Part shown: one piece after another, positions 47,931-59,182 of the stretch | Layout: every line of letters starts with the position of its first letter | Numbering within the stretch: the stretch's first letter is position 1 | Source: Owenia fusiformis | Taxonomy: Eukaryota > Annelida > Polychaeta > Sabellida > Oweniidae | DNA: 64,000 nucleotides | Assembly: GCA_903813345.2 (NCBI GenBank) | Contig: CAIIXF020000003.1 | Coordinates: 14,646,931-14,710,930 of the forward strand | Direction of reading: 5' to 3' | Position numbers and translations under genes: made by a program | The notes under the pieces: generated by a model | What the model saw: the letters and a program-made list of their open reading frames with translations, nothing else | What the model was told of the DNA's origin: nothing | The model's database searches: none

Positions 47931-48313
47931 TATGTCTGTATGTTGCCACGTCTAATGTTAACATATGTGTATATAGTCACATCCAATGTTAACATCTGTG
48001 TATGTTGCCACATGTAATGTTAACATCTGTGTATGTTGCCACATCTAATTTTAACATCTATGTATGTTGCCACATCAATGTTAACATATGTGAATGTTGA
48101 CACATCTAATGTTAACATCTGTATGTTGCCACATCCAATGTTAACATCTATGTATGTTTCCACATCTAATGTTAACATATGTGAATGTTGCCACATCTAA
48201 TGTTAACATATGTACATGTCTGTATGTTGCCACGTCTAATGTTAACATATGTGTATGTTGCCACATCTAATGTTAACATATGTGAATGTTGCCACATCTA
48301 ATGTTAACATCTA
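47931..48313. repeat. 31-bp minisatellite, right part
   Basis: About 12 units of the TGTTGCCACATCTAATG type, with ATCTGTGTA and ATATGTGAA variants. At 48205-48230 one unit junction reads AACATATGTACATGTCTGTA, a paralogue of the uninterrupted mariner target. Confidence 0.94.
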
Positions 48314-49484
48314 GAACAAATGAACATTGAAGATTCCTCCCTTACCTACTAAGCCCCATGTGTATTAATTAAGTTGTATGTGGGGGGGGGCAAGGGCTTT
48401 AAGCAAGAGTATCTTATATTATTAGGCCTTTTCTAAGAAATTGTCAACCACTTCAATTCGCTTCAATTCAATTTATTAAATAAATTTCTAAATAACATAT
48501 ACTATAATATCAAGCCCCCTGATGACCCGTGGAATATGTTGCGATGACTACATCTAGATTTTACCCAATATTTGTGTAAAATTATGAAATCTTAAAATTC
48601 TATCTCAAGAGAAAGTGTATAGGATAAACATACAAGCTTTGAACAATGAGAGCCAATTTTTATATACTCCCAGTCAATGGTCAAAGTGTCACTTGACGCC
48701 ATCTTTATTTTATAATTGAAACTAAGGTGATTCATGATGAACAGAGTACAAGGGGGATAATGATGAGCTTTTATAAATATGGATGAAAAATATGGACTAC
48801 AATTTAAAATACAAAATAGAGAAATATAGAGTGGTATTTAAGGAAATTAAAGAAATAGGCACTTTATGACATTTCAAATTGTGTAAAATTGAAAATGAAA
48901 GAATTGAGTGACCTCAGGAGTGATATGAAACACAAATGTACTTTACACATGTAGCTTTCCTTAGTATAACATTAAAAAACTAATAGGCCCATAAATATAG
49001 TCATACTTTTCATAAAGTATGTTTCAATATAAAATACATAATGTGAGAATGAGTTATGGCCAGAAATAAATACTTAAATGTAATAATGTATGATATATTA
49101 CCACTTAACACCTTGCCGTCACGAAGAAATGAAAACAAATTGAATCTCCCTTTAAAAATAATTTGAAAATTAGAAATTTTAGCTAAGAAGGTGTGGCTTA
49201 AATATGATCCAAAAGCAATAGGGATTTCACCAGGTAATATTATTGGGCCAATAAATGAACAATATGGGTTTAATTACGGGTCAAGTTTAATAGTTGAATG
49301 GGCAGGAATATGATAGATGTTTTCTTGTTGTCATTATGAGGTTTAAAAATAAATATGCTGTTCAAAGAGTGGGATTATTTGAATTCTTATTTATTCATAA
49401 CTCATTCTCTCTTCAGACTCATCACTCATATCATATATCCTTGAATCTAATCGGAAGAGTTATTTCTGACGGACATCTTTAAGA
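48314..49484. other. No recognised feature
   Basis: A G run of 9 at about 48382. AAATACAAAATAGAGAAATA near 48810 may be a trace of family A. No gene. Confidence 0.4.
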
Positions 49485-49600
49485 CCTGTAGCATGAAAAG
49501 AATGGATTAGCAATGAATACAGTGAATAGGCATGTAGTCAACACTTTAAGTTGAAAAGAAATTCTTCCAAAATTCTGCCATTTCATTAAAATAAGGGAGA
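49485..49600 (+). repeat. Family A, degenerate copy
   Basis: GGATTAGCAATGAATACAGT, GAATAGGCATGTAGTCAACA and a CCATTTCATTAAAATAAGGG block follow consensus order. Confidence 0.55.
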
Positions 49601-50439
49601 ATGATAAAAAGAAAGACATTGAAAATACTAATATAAAAGCTTGTATCGGAGTTAAAGGGGCTGATAAAATTACAAGCATTTACAATCTTCCAATAAATAT
49701 TTCCTTTATTTCATAATATCTGAAAATATGTGATATCTCATCAAATGATGAAGTTATAAGAATTAAGTTCAAATGAGAATGTGCACATTCAAGTGATTCT
49801 CTATAGCAATCTGGCCAAAATATATACATGCTTGTAAATTTTGTTGCCAGGGGCTTATTGGGGTAAGGTAATATGCTGATTGTGCACAATTTTCAATTAT
49901 TACTTTATCAATTCAAAAGTACAATTGTGATTTTAATTTTTTGGCACAATAGACAGAATCAATATTTCAAATGTGCGAAGTAAGTAAAAATTATCATCTG
50001 ATCCGTCCAAAAATATTTTACTTTTCTTGGTTTTGTAGATTTCAAAGTTGACAAACAGTTTTAACGTCATATTTAATTGTGCGTGTGGCATTGCATTTAA
50101 AAACTTAATCATGAAAATCAAAACTATTTCTCTGCTGATAAACAACAAAAGCAATATTTCTTGAAGATTATTTCACTCTTGCGATTGAAAAATCAATTGT
50201 TCGCTGTTTTGAAAATGATTCTAATAATTTGAAAAATGAGACTTTGAGAAGGAAGAATCTCTCACATGAGTTAGATTGATAAATAAAATCCACTTTAAAT
50301 ATCTATAATTTTTTACACTTAGTGAATCAGATTTTAAAACAGATCCTTTATGAAGTCATTTTTCAATCAGAAGTTAAAAATGTCTGTAAACTACCATTGG
50401 GTCTAATTTAACAAGGTCGAGTTCTTAAAAGTAAATATT
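49601..50439. other. No recognised feature
   Basis: AT-rich, short domainless open frames on the minus strand only. Confidence 0.45.
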
Positions 50440-50590
50440 TAGAATTAAAAAGATGAATAAGAGAAGAACAAAGTAATCAGGGGCCAACTAAACACTCCAG
50501 ATTATACTAAAATGGCAGAAAATTGGACACTTTATTCAAATTTTAGAGAGAAAACACATGGAATAAGCATGAGCAGACGGACTTTTTTAA
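50440..50590 (+). repeat. Family A, nearly full-length copy
   Basis: GAACAAAGTAATCAGGGGCC, AACACTCCAGATTATACTA, GACACTTTATTCAAATTTTA and AATAAGCATGAGCAGACGGA. Confidence 0.75.
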
Positions 50591-51171
50591 ACATGGGTGA
50601 TGAGAAATGCCGTAGATCTGTCAAACAGAGTGTGAAATTATGCAGCAGATGCAATGGAGCATGACCTTTTACATGACTCTTTTATTTATCTGTCAAGTGT
50701 TTATCAGCGTAATTCAATTAATACAAATAGATTTATGCAACACCTATAACATATCAATCGTATAAATCAACCATAATATTCCTTGCTTGGTAAACTTGCT
50801 AAACTATTTAACCATAAAATGTCAAATAACAAATTGCAATGTCGGGAAATAGTGGGGAAAATAGACAAATAACAAGATGTATTGAAATAAGAAATGATAA
50901 ATGCTTCATAAAAAACTGAAGAAATACAAATAAATCAATTGAAAACATTTAAAAAAACACTTTGAATGATCCAAGAGAGGGGGGACATATTTTATCTATG
51001 CAAGACATACAATGTCATATCCACAGGTATATTCCCAAATATATTAGCACAAACATGCGTCACAACTTTAAACATGATTCGCATATCTCTCAAGAGTTAT
51101 GTATAGATCAGAATCATAAAAACATATGTTGCAGCAAGACTGAACAGCCATGAATGCACCCATTCGAAAAT
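50591..51171. other. No recognised feature
   Basis: No gene or repeat recognised. Confidence 0.45.
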
Positions 51172-51345
51172 ATCCGTCTGCTTATATTCATTTTACATAA
51201 TTTCTCAAAAAAATTTGAATGAAGTAATTGGTTTTCTTGCGATTCTATACAATTTAGTATGTCAACTACATGCCTATATCATTTATTTCTTGCTAACTCC
51301 ACTGTTTTTTCTCTCTTTTGAAATTTAAAAAATGACCCGGTAATA
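51172..51345 (-). repeat. Family A, full-length copy
   Basis: On the minus strand: ATTACCGGGTCATTTTTTAA, GGAGTTAGCAAGAAATAAAT, AGGCATGTAGTTGACATACT, TTACTTCATTCAAATTTTTT and AAGCAGACGGATATTTT. Confidence 0.82.
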
Positions 51346-51669
51346 TTTTAGCCTCTGGGAGTCAAGTATTGCACTATAGTCATCATCGTTATCTACATGA
51401 TTTATGGCTTTATATTCAGAACAACTAACGGACAATCAATCAAAGTTTATGGCAGACGTACAGTGATCCATCAATCATTTTATGCCATGTAAAATCTTTC
51501 AAAATTATTTTCCCGTTAATTCAAGACTTTTTTTCAGGAAAATTGAACGAGTCTTTGACGATGTGACATATTTGTTCTGATAAGGACATAATCTTGATTG
51601 GTATTCATGCATTGAAATTATTGAATAAATAGATTTTTGTTTTTCCCTGATGGGAAAAATCTCATGCAG

Positions 51670-51842
51670 TCATATTTCAAAAGCAAAATATGGTGGAAAG
51701 GAGTAGAATTAGTAAGGAATAAAGTAAACAGACATGTAGTCAACACTCTGAAATTGTATGAAAATGTTAGAAAATCGTATAGTTCAATCAAATTTTAGAA
51801 AGAAATAACATGGATCAAGTATATAGCAGACGTATTTTTAGG
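51670..51842 (+). repeat. Family A, full-length copy
   Basis: GTCATATTTCAAAAGCAAAA, TTAGTAAGGAATAAAGTAAA, CAGACATGTAGTCAACACTC and ATCAAATTTTAGAAAGAAAT, ending TATAGCAGACGTATTTTT. Confidence 0.8.
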
Positions 51843-52149
51843 CAGAGATTTTGCAGCTACAAGGGTTTGGTATAATGCCATATATCTCATCAACTTCAAT
51901 TATTTCTTCATTTGTCAGCCGACACTTTGGTCAAGGTCAGTTCTATCATTCTAAACCCATTTGTAAAATATTACATTTACCAATCTTTTATCCAGTTGAA
52001 AGCAAGAACAACACGAACAGCCAAACGCCATACACAAACAAGCGAGTGCTGGTGGTGACATTAAAAAATCAATCAGAGGAGGTAGGGTCTGCTGATGTAA
52101 TGTACAAGGGTCCCAAATACTCTAGGATATAAAATCCCACAAAACATGG

Positions 52150-52447
52150 TAAAGTAAAACATGTACAAGTGAAACACCTTTGGTACCTCAAAATAGTGTT
52201 CCCCATTGAAGGTGTTCAACCTATAGAGGTGACTTTGGCAATTGTTTAGTTTGTCAACTTGTATTTTATGGAATAACACCTTTAGAGGTTCACTTATATT
52301 GAATTAGTGGTAACCTGACTGTTCCACTTATGAAGGGGTTCCACTGACAGAGGTGTTCCACTGACAGATGTGTTCCACTGACAGATGTGTTCCACTGACA
52401 GATGTGTTCCACTTACAGAGGTGCTCCACTCTAGAGGTTTTACTGTA
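52150..52447. mobile_element. Family B TA-flanked MITE with inner 20-bp repeats
   Basis: The left end TAAAGTAAAACATGTACAAG and the reversed right end TACAGTAAAACCTCTAGAGT are similar and both start with TA. Inside, GTTCCACTGACAGATGT-like units of 20 bp are repeated about five times (52340-52430). Confidence 0.68.
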
Positions 52448-52617
52448 TATGGTTTAGTATATTCCATACCCAAAAAATCAAAAGTGAGAAATAAACAATG
52501 AGGTATAAGGGAGGCACTGACTTCAAATACATCACCATAGGAAATATGCATGTAGCTCATGTTATCAATTGGAGAGAGAAATCCATGGCCTTAAAGGGAG
52601 GTAAAGACCAAATGGTC

Positions 52618-52790
52618 AATAGAGAGATATCGCAACTCACTTATAGCATGTTTATTATTCCTGAACAATATATAACTTATGGATGTATAGAGCTGTGCAA
52701 TTAATGACGACGTAATCAAACGCTTCATACGTTATACGCTATATTGGAATAATAAACATGCTATAAGTGAGTTGCGAAATCTCTCCATTG
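52618..52790. mobile_element. Short MITE or perfect hairpin with 44-bp arms
   Basis: The left arm (52618-52661) reads ...AGAGATATCGCAACTCAC then TTATAGCATGTTTATTATTC. The right arm (52746-52790) is its reverse complement with one mismatch in the central 40 bp. The spacer is 84 bp. Arm identity suggests recent origin or structural constraint. Confidence 0.8.
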
Positions 52791-53367
52791 TCTGGTAAAA
52801 ATCATTAACAATCCCAAATCACCCAAAAACACAAATAAGTCATAAATTAATTTCCACGAAATATCTATGATATAATATATTGTCATAATCCATAAATACA
52901 AAATAATAGTCATAAATTATATAGAACGCTTTGAACAATAAGATAATTTACATTATATACAATTACATTTTTATAAGGTTTGTTCTTCCTGATATGAACA
53001 ACAGTTAAAGGATGTAAGAGGGATAGAGAGTGTAAGCATTCAAGCATTCTTTTCAAAAACCATGAAAATCCAAATTTTCTTTTCTAAAGAAGAATCGAGA
53101 TATCTTATTAAATTGTGACAATTGTTTTTGAAAATTACTCTAAACTAATCTCTTTCCCATTTAGTCCCTTTAAACTCACTCTAAATCCTCTTCATTGAGT
53201 TGACATTTTGGATTGAGCCCCATGCATCACCCCATATAATGGGAAAAGGTGGCTATGGGCCGACTCTGAAGGGTTTAAAATGTCACAAAATCAGGATGAA
53301 CCAACCAATTTAACAGTCTAATAATATCTATTTGATGAACATGTTTAGAAATGTACATTCTATCCTG
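52791..53367. other. No recognised feature
   Basis: No gene or repeat recognised. Confidence 0.45.
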
Positions 53368-53369
53368 TA

Positions 53370-53724
53370 CAGGGTGACCCGACAATTGCAACCATGTAAT
53401 TTTGAAATAACTGTCTTAATTATACTTTTCTTTTGTACACTGTACAGGGTGTTCAATTGAGCAAACAGTGGTATACATACTTATATCACATCTATAATTA
53501 AAAGAAATCAAGTTTTCTGTCTAGGTATGCCCTTATGTTAGATCTTCCAAATCTGTCCAAAAATTCAATTTTCTAAAATTGTGATTTCTGTCTTTGCCAT
53601 TATTTGAGTTTTTTTGGTTATTCTCATACAAATTATCAATGATGTTATAATTTTTTTTGAAGTTGTAGATGTAAGTACACCACTGTTTTCTCCAGTAAAG
53701 ATTGCCTTTTTCGGGGTCACCCTG
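53370..53724. mobile_element. Mariner-like MITE, TA-flanked
   Basis: The left end is CAGGGTGACCCGACAATTGC and the reversed right end CAGGGTGACCCCGAAAAAGG, with TA just outside both. A second ACAGGGTGTTCAA start-like motif lies at 53443, so it may be a composite. Open frames on the minus strand show no transposase motif. Confidence 0.7.
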
Positions 53725-53726
53725 TA

Positions 53727-54684
53727 TTTGGATTTCACCCTCTTCACATAAGTAAACAAATAATAGTTCAGTAGACATTCAATGAAATACAATTTGCAGT
53801 TTCTTGCTCAAAATGCATCAACATTTCATGAATTTACATGGATGGCTTTTCCTATCCTAAACTATAATAAATATTAAACTGAAAATATAGTTTAACACTA
53901 TAGTGCTTTAGCCTATGTAAAGAACTAAGTTTGGAATTCAAATGACTAAAAATATTCCTCAGATTTACATAAGAGGAGGGAAGACCCCAGAGCTTCAGTG
54001 ATGACAGACATAATTCTCTTGCTTACCACCTCGTTATTCTGAATTTTCACCTGCTATTTTCAGAATACCACAAGTCGATGTGATTTTTCAATTGATGTTA
54101 GCATATTCCTTACATCTTTCTTAATCTGGATGTAAAATAACAAGCTATGATATTGGTTAACACGAAAGAAATTAACATAACATCATTCGAAGCGTATTTC
54201 AAAAATTTTGAGGCCGCCATTTTGTTTGTCAATTTTGACCAATCAGGATGATACGTCATTTCAATACAGATTAACATTATAGACATATGTCATCCTTGAA
54301 CACTGCCCCCCCCCTTGACCTACATTATAGTGGCTTTGAGAAAATATATGGTATTTTCACAGAGGTGTCTATAGGATTGTCTATACATTCACATACATTC
54401 ATTGTGATGGACGATCACAATTGGGAAATTAATCAAAGAGAACAATAAGGACTATCATCTCTTAAAGTATACATAAATAATGAAGAACTATTTGACAGTT
54501 ACAAAGTGCATGTAAATATTGTAATGAACATGATATACTGACAGTAAACATTGTAATGATGACAATCATGTGTAACAAATGACACTGACCCGAATATCAG
54601 ATATACTTTTCAATGTCAATTTTATGTCACAATTATATGTCATGGTACATGTTGTACTAAAAATGTCACTGTCAGTCTGCTCAA
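53727..54684. other. No recognised feature
   Basis: A C run near 54305; no gene or repeat recognised. Confidence 0.45.
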
Positions 54685-54845
54685 ATGCCCATGGGCATTT
54701 CCTGCCATATTTCTCTCAAAAATTTGGAAGAAGTGTCTAATTTTCCAGCAGTTCTGCATAATATTGAGTTTGGACCTCATCTCTGTATATTCCATTTTTA
54801 ACATTTTCTATATTTTTCTACTGGATATCACATTTTAAAATACGT
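54685..54845 (-). repeat. Family A, diverged copy
   Basis: On the minus strand: ATTTTAAAATGTGATATCC, CAAACTCAATATTATGCAG, AAAATTAGACACTTCTTCCA, TTTTTGAGAGAAATATGGCA and TTGAGCAGACTGACA. Confidence 0.68.
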
Positions 54846-55849
54846 ACAGCCAACTTTACATTCAACATATTCATTAGTATAGGATTGTTGGGCATGAACT
54901 TTATGTGTTGTTACTAAAGCTATGTACAATTTATGTGAAATATACATCAATGGAACTTTTATACAATATACTGGTACTTGTACATGGATATCTAGTTCAA
55001 TTCTTAATTACAAGAAAAGCCTCCGTTAATCTTAAATGGGAGAGCTCTGCCAATAGATGGCATCACTGACAATAAGATTTTGACGTTTCCAATATTTCCC
55101 AAAAAATTATTTTGGATAATATTCAAGAGTTTGATGCCGAATATCTAGTCAAACACAATAATGCATTGAAAATTATTTTTGGTTTAGTTATCATAATGCA
55201 ATTTCAGTGAAATAATATGTTATCCAATACAACAAGAAATAGCAAATGACCCAACTGTGAGTGCCATCTATAGGAGTCAACAACTACATTGGCCATATTT
55301 TCTTTGGGCAGCATGCTTGACTGATGACTATATCTTAATTCACAAACTAATTCATGTAGAACTTCCTGTATTCCAAATGAACTATAAAATCTAATTTGAT
55401 TTCATTTAACATTATGTACAATTTCTGCAGATGGCAATTCAAGAGGAATGACTCTACTGATATTAAATTTCTATTTCCACACTTTTCTGACTCTACATAA
55501 TGTCCTTCTTCCTTGAACATGTCAAAAGTCTAATCCTTGCCAAATAATACCAAAGGTTTAAGATGGAATTCAATATTGAACAAGGATTTATGATAACATA
55601 TCAAATATGAATTACTAGTTAAAGATGCAAAAACTGTACTAAAATTGAAAATTTGGATGGTGACTTCAACTTTCAGAATTACTACCATAAATCCCCTTTA
55701 AATTGAGACATTGTCAGATATAAAGTCAGAACCAAATCTGACTTTTTTAATAGAACTGGTAAAGCAAATGTAATAAGTATAAATAAAAATATAAAAAATG
55801 TGATAATTATTCAAAAACCCTCTACTTTTCCCAATCCTGCATTGCCTCT
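54846..55849. other. No gene; possible very worn inverted pair
   Basis: AATAGATGGCATCACTGAC near 55053 and, inverted, CTATAGATGGCACTCACAG near 55258 could be ends of an old MITE of about 220 bp. Weak. Confidence 0.35.
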
Positions 55850-56146
55850 TTAACCTCTTGAATCCCAGGCTCTAAAATAAGTTGAAACCAGAGAATATTT
55901 CATTTTGCCACCTTTTGACATTTTACAACATACCTATACAACCTTAGATGCTCAACTTAGTAAAATTAGACGGCAGAGATCATTTCTACATATTTTAAAA
56001 CAATCGTTTTGTAAATTGGATATAATTGTTCAAATAAGAGCAATTTTAGTGAAAATTTTGGTGACGGATTTTCTCGTCACTCTGGGTTTCAAGGTCATTT
56101 TTGACGTGACGAGAAATTTTGCCACTCCTGGTAGTCAAGAGGTTAA
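55850..56146. mobile_element. TTAA-flanked MITE (piggyBac-like)
   Basis: TTAA at 55850-55853 is followed by CCTCTTGAATCCCAGG; the reversed right end is TTAA (56143-56146) then CCTCTTGACTACCAGG. About 290 bp with no coding capacity. TTAA target sites and short CC-starting inverted repeats fit piggyBac-derived MITEs. The 93-codon open frame at 55905-56186 crosses the boundary and is spurious. Confidence 0.75.
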
Positions 56147-56231
56147 AGAATATCTATACTGCTACTCAACACATATTTCTGTCTGAAACTCAATATCTAC
56201 ATGAGCTATGGATTTGAGAAGCAAATGACAG

Positions 56232-56292
56232 ATCACGATACAGGCTGTCAGGAATTCAAGTAACAGGTGCGCTTACTTGACAGCATTGTGAT
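56232..56292. repeat. Imperfect hairpin beside the SINE tail
   Basis: ATCACGATACAGGCTGTCA, then AAGTAA, then after a short loop TTACTTGACAGCATTGTGAT. The left arm has an extra GGAATTC. Confidence 0.5.
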
Positions 56293-56606
56293 TATTATTA
56301 TAATATCTTGGTTACCGCCATATTTGGCGAGCAATACCTCATTGGTATATTCCGTATTTTACGTATTTTACACTCGAAGATAGAGCCAGAAACCCCTCCT
56401 TGGAGGAGCCCTGTTTTCTTTTATGTGCACAGGTACACAGGCATACATGTACACACCACAGCCTTTTATACGAGTCGTGAACCACTCAGTCAAACACCCA
56501 GAATTACATAACGCACAAACAAACTTGTCTGAACCGGGAATCGAACCCCGGGGCCAAGCGATATTGGTAACCTTGACTCTCTCTGCCACTGAGCCATAGC
56601 GGGTGG
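56291..56606 (-). mobile_element. tRNA-headed SINE
   Basis: On the minus strand a tRNA-like head carries a perfect RNA polymerase III A box TGGCTCAGTGG (56586-56596) and B box GGTTCGATTCC (56537-56547). The acceptor stem does not pair, so it is not a functional tRNA. A body of about 230 bp follows, containing TGTGCACATAAAAGAAAACA, then a microsatellite-like tail (GATATTATAATAATAAT). This is the layout of a SINE mobilised by a LINE. The SINE family is not assigned. Confidence 0.82.
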
Positions 56607-57279
56607 ATATTGACATTAGTAACATAAATGCATTACTTTTATCTGAATATGTAGCCTTCTATATGTAGGTCTATTATACAAAACAGTGAATAGTACGTTA
56701 AAAACGTATAGCTGGAATTCTCAGGCTAAATGATCCCAAAAATATTTGTCATTCATAATGATATGTATTGTAACTTATTAGAAATGTGCTCAGCTTGAAC
56801 TTATCAGACTGCTTACTAAGTGAGGAATTGTTTCAACATTTGGTATTTTCAGAAAAGAAGGTTTATCTCCGTGTCTATTAATTGGATAAGTTACAATTAT
56901 CATTGTGAATTGAACATATTATAGGGTTGTTTATGATGATGAGATATACAACCTTTAATAAATGCCTAAACTTGGACCTGTTCTTTGAATTCAAATTAAA
57001 GTCTAAATGGTATAATTATCCCCTATTTATACATATTCATCCCAGAATATGTCCAAAGGATGAGACGTATGTTTTAATAAATGCCATAAATCCATGAGCA
57101 AGCGAAGAGAAAACCTAATTTAAATGCAATTAAAAGTATGAAATACTTTGTAATATTCTTAGAAAATCTACAATACAATTTATATACACTTGTTTAATTA
57201 ATGAAAAAAACACTTTAAACTGCCTCCCATCCAATGGGTGATATAAGAACTGACACAGAGGCCAGTTGTTATTTCAACA
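56607..57279. other. No recognised feature
   Basis: No gene or repeat recognised. Confidence 0.45.
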
Positions 57280-57466
57280 TACAGTGAAATATGTTTAAGT
57301 GGAAAACATTTGGTATGTCTACAAAGTGTTCCAGTTCAGAGGTGTTCCACTTATAGAGGTTTGTTTAAAGTAAGTCATTTGGTCATGGCACTCGTACTCA
57401 TAAAGGTGTTTGACTTATGGAGGTGTTTCACTTTCAGAGGTGTTCTACTTTACAGGTCTCACCGTA
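57280..57466. mobile_element. Family B TA-flanked MITE
   Basis: The left end TACAGTGAAATATGTTTAAG and reversed right end TACGGTGAGACCTGTAAAGT, with AGAGGTGTTCCACTT motifs inside. It lies about 30 bp beyond the zinc-finger gene polyadenylation signal. Confidence 0.65.
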
Positions 57467-57494
57467 TATAGGACAATAACATGAGAACTATTTC

Positions 57495-57500
57495 TTTATT
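57495..57500 (-). terminator. AATAAA polyadenylation signal of the C2H2 gene
   Basis: Canonical AATAAA on the minus strand about 40 nt after the stop codon at 57540-57542, implying a very short 3' UTR. Confidence 0.65.
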
Positions 57501-57539
57501 TAACATGCACCCTGCTCTTACATCTACTGATATCTACAT

Positions 57540-57865
57540 CTACTCATATTCTCTCCCTTGAGGAAATAGTTCCGTAATGACATTATCTACGTCGATATCG
57601 GACGTCCCCTGAACGATATTGTGAACGATCATTGGATTCTGGCCGCCAGTTCTTGAAGCATCACGCTGAATGTTCATACTCTCAACCATATCAGAATGAT
57701 GAACACGTTTTATATGCGTCTTAAGATTGCCTTTCTGCGTAAACCGGCTTTCGCAGTATGTGCATTGATAGTCCTTCTGGCCTGTATGATTTCGCATGTG
57801 GATCATTAAGGCATTCTTTTGGTTGAAGCGTTTTGCGCACACTTTACATTGGAATGGTCGCTCAC
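57540..57865 (-). CDS. C2H2 zinc-finger protein, last coding exon (fingers 3 and 4)
   Basis: On the minus strand the acceptor TTTTTTCAG precedes GTGAGCGACC. The first two bases complete a glycine codon whose first base ends the previous exon, restoring a standard HTGERPF inter-finger linker. Finger 3 is FQCKVC...HMRNH and finger 4 is YQCTYC...HIKRVH, joined by a TGQKDY linker. A 54-residue acidic tail without a known domain ends at a stop at 57540. Fingers of this type bind DNA in the major groove, so a nuclear DNA-binding protein is expected. The upstream in-frame ATG (57884) lies in intron and is not a real start. Orthologue not identified. Confidence 0.88.
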
Positions 57866-58013
57866 CTGAAAAAATATTTTTCATTTTTATATTTTCTTTT
57901 TTAGGTTCAATGTTTTTATTTGGAAAATAAATTATAATTCTTTTACATGATTGTGGAGCTCCGATGTTATTAGCATTATTTGCCCCCTTTTAGATTTTCT
58001 TATTTTTCCTAAT

Positions 58014-58265
58014 TTAAGGATGCAGTACTGGGTCGGTTTTCACGTCTGTTTGCGCAGGTTTGACTTCCGGTTTGAGAAAGCTAGCTCCCAAGAACGTCAT
58101 TTTGGGTGGGTAAAATATATTTTTTTATTTTGTAATTACCAGACGGTCAATCCTCTTCATATTGCACTTGGATGATGATAACATCATAGTGATACATTGT
58201 AAAAAATATGAGCAAAATCTAATGTCTGGAACTTTTTCTACGCTGACCTGGTACTGCATCCTTAA
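58014..58265. mobile_element. TTAA-flanked MITE in a zinc-finger gene intron
   Basis: TTAA (58014-58017) then GGATGCAGTACTGGGTCGG; the reversed right end is TTAA (58262-58265) then GGATGCAGTACCAGGTCAG. 252 bp, no coding capacity. Third TTAA-flanked MITE of the window, with termini unlike the other two. Confidence 0.78.
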
Positions 58266-58759
58266 TAAATAGTATTGTGTGCATGTGTGTACGAATATGT
58301 AGCTTATTGTATGTACACCTTATCAACCATTGTAATAAAAATGTTTGAACATTTTATAATATGAAAAGGAAGAAGATAATTTTAAGCTCCACTTAAACAT
58401 GTGCCATGCAAAATTTAATCACATTAACAACTTAAATACAGTATTTGAGTTGAGTTCCTTTTATAACGTCATTATGTATGGCATTCACAAAGTCTCCAAA
58501 AGCAATTTTCTAATCATTATTTCTGTCATTCCATTCATTTGATATTTCTGTAACAGCAAGAACATTGTAATAAGTCAAAGACAAACAAAAACATACAAAT
58601 ACAATAATTCATCACAATGCTTAACAAAGTAAATATGAATACAATTGTAAAAGAATAAGAAGATTAATGTTATATACAGTACATTGAACCTATTATAAAG
58701 ATATTTCTGGTTAGACTATGACCATATGGACTTTCATATCAGACCAGGTTCTCTCTGGA

Positions 58760-59182
58760 AAGTACAATAACGCCATAGTACAATGATTCCAAAGTACAAT
58801 AACTCCATAGTACAATGATTCCAAAGTACAATAACTCCATAGCACAATGATTCCAAAGTACAATAACTCCATAGTACAATGATTCCAAAATACAATAACT
58901 CCATAGCACAATGATTCCAAAGTACAATAACTTCATAGTACAATGATTCCAAAGTACAATAACTCCATAGCACAATGATTCCAAAGTACAATAGCTTCAT
59001 AGTGCAATGATTCCAAAGTACAATAACCCCATAGTACAATGATTCCAAAGTACAATAATTTCATAGTGCAATGATTCCAAAGTACAATAACTCCACAGTA
59101 CAATGATTCCAAAGTACAATAACGCCATAGTACAATGATTGCATAGTGCACATGACTCCATAGTGCAATGATTCCAAAGTAC
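58760..59182. repeat. 32-bp intronic minisatellite, ~13 units
   Basis: Units contain ATGATTCCAAAGTACAATAA and CTCCATAGTACA, with an inner AGTACAAT sub-repeat. Long minus-strand open frames (up to 104 codons of LYFGIIVLWSYC type) come from the array: three units (96 bp) return to the same frame. Confidence 0.95.

Noticed and set aside
53533-53792. Overlapping minus-strand frames in the mariner-like MITE
   Set aside because: No transposase motif, two frames open at once, and they cross the element boundary.
55905-56186. 93-codon plus-strand frame
   Set aside because: Lies mostly within a TTAA-flanked MITE and crosses its right end; no domain.
56533-56606. Functional tRNA gene on the minus strand
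   Set aside because: A and B boxes are perfect, but the acceptor stem has no pairing 3' half and no good anticodon arm is seen; a long non-tRNA body follows, so it is called a SINE.
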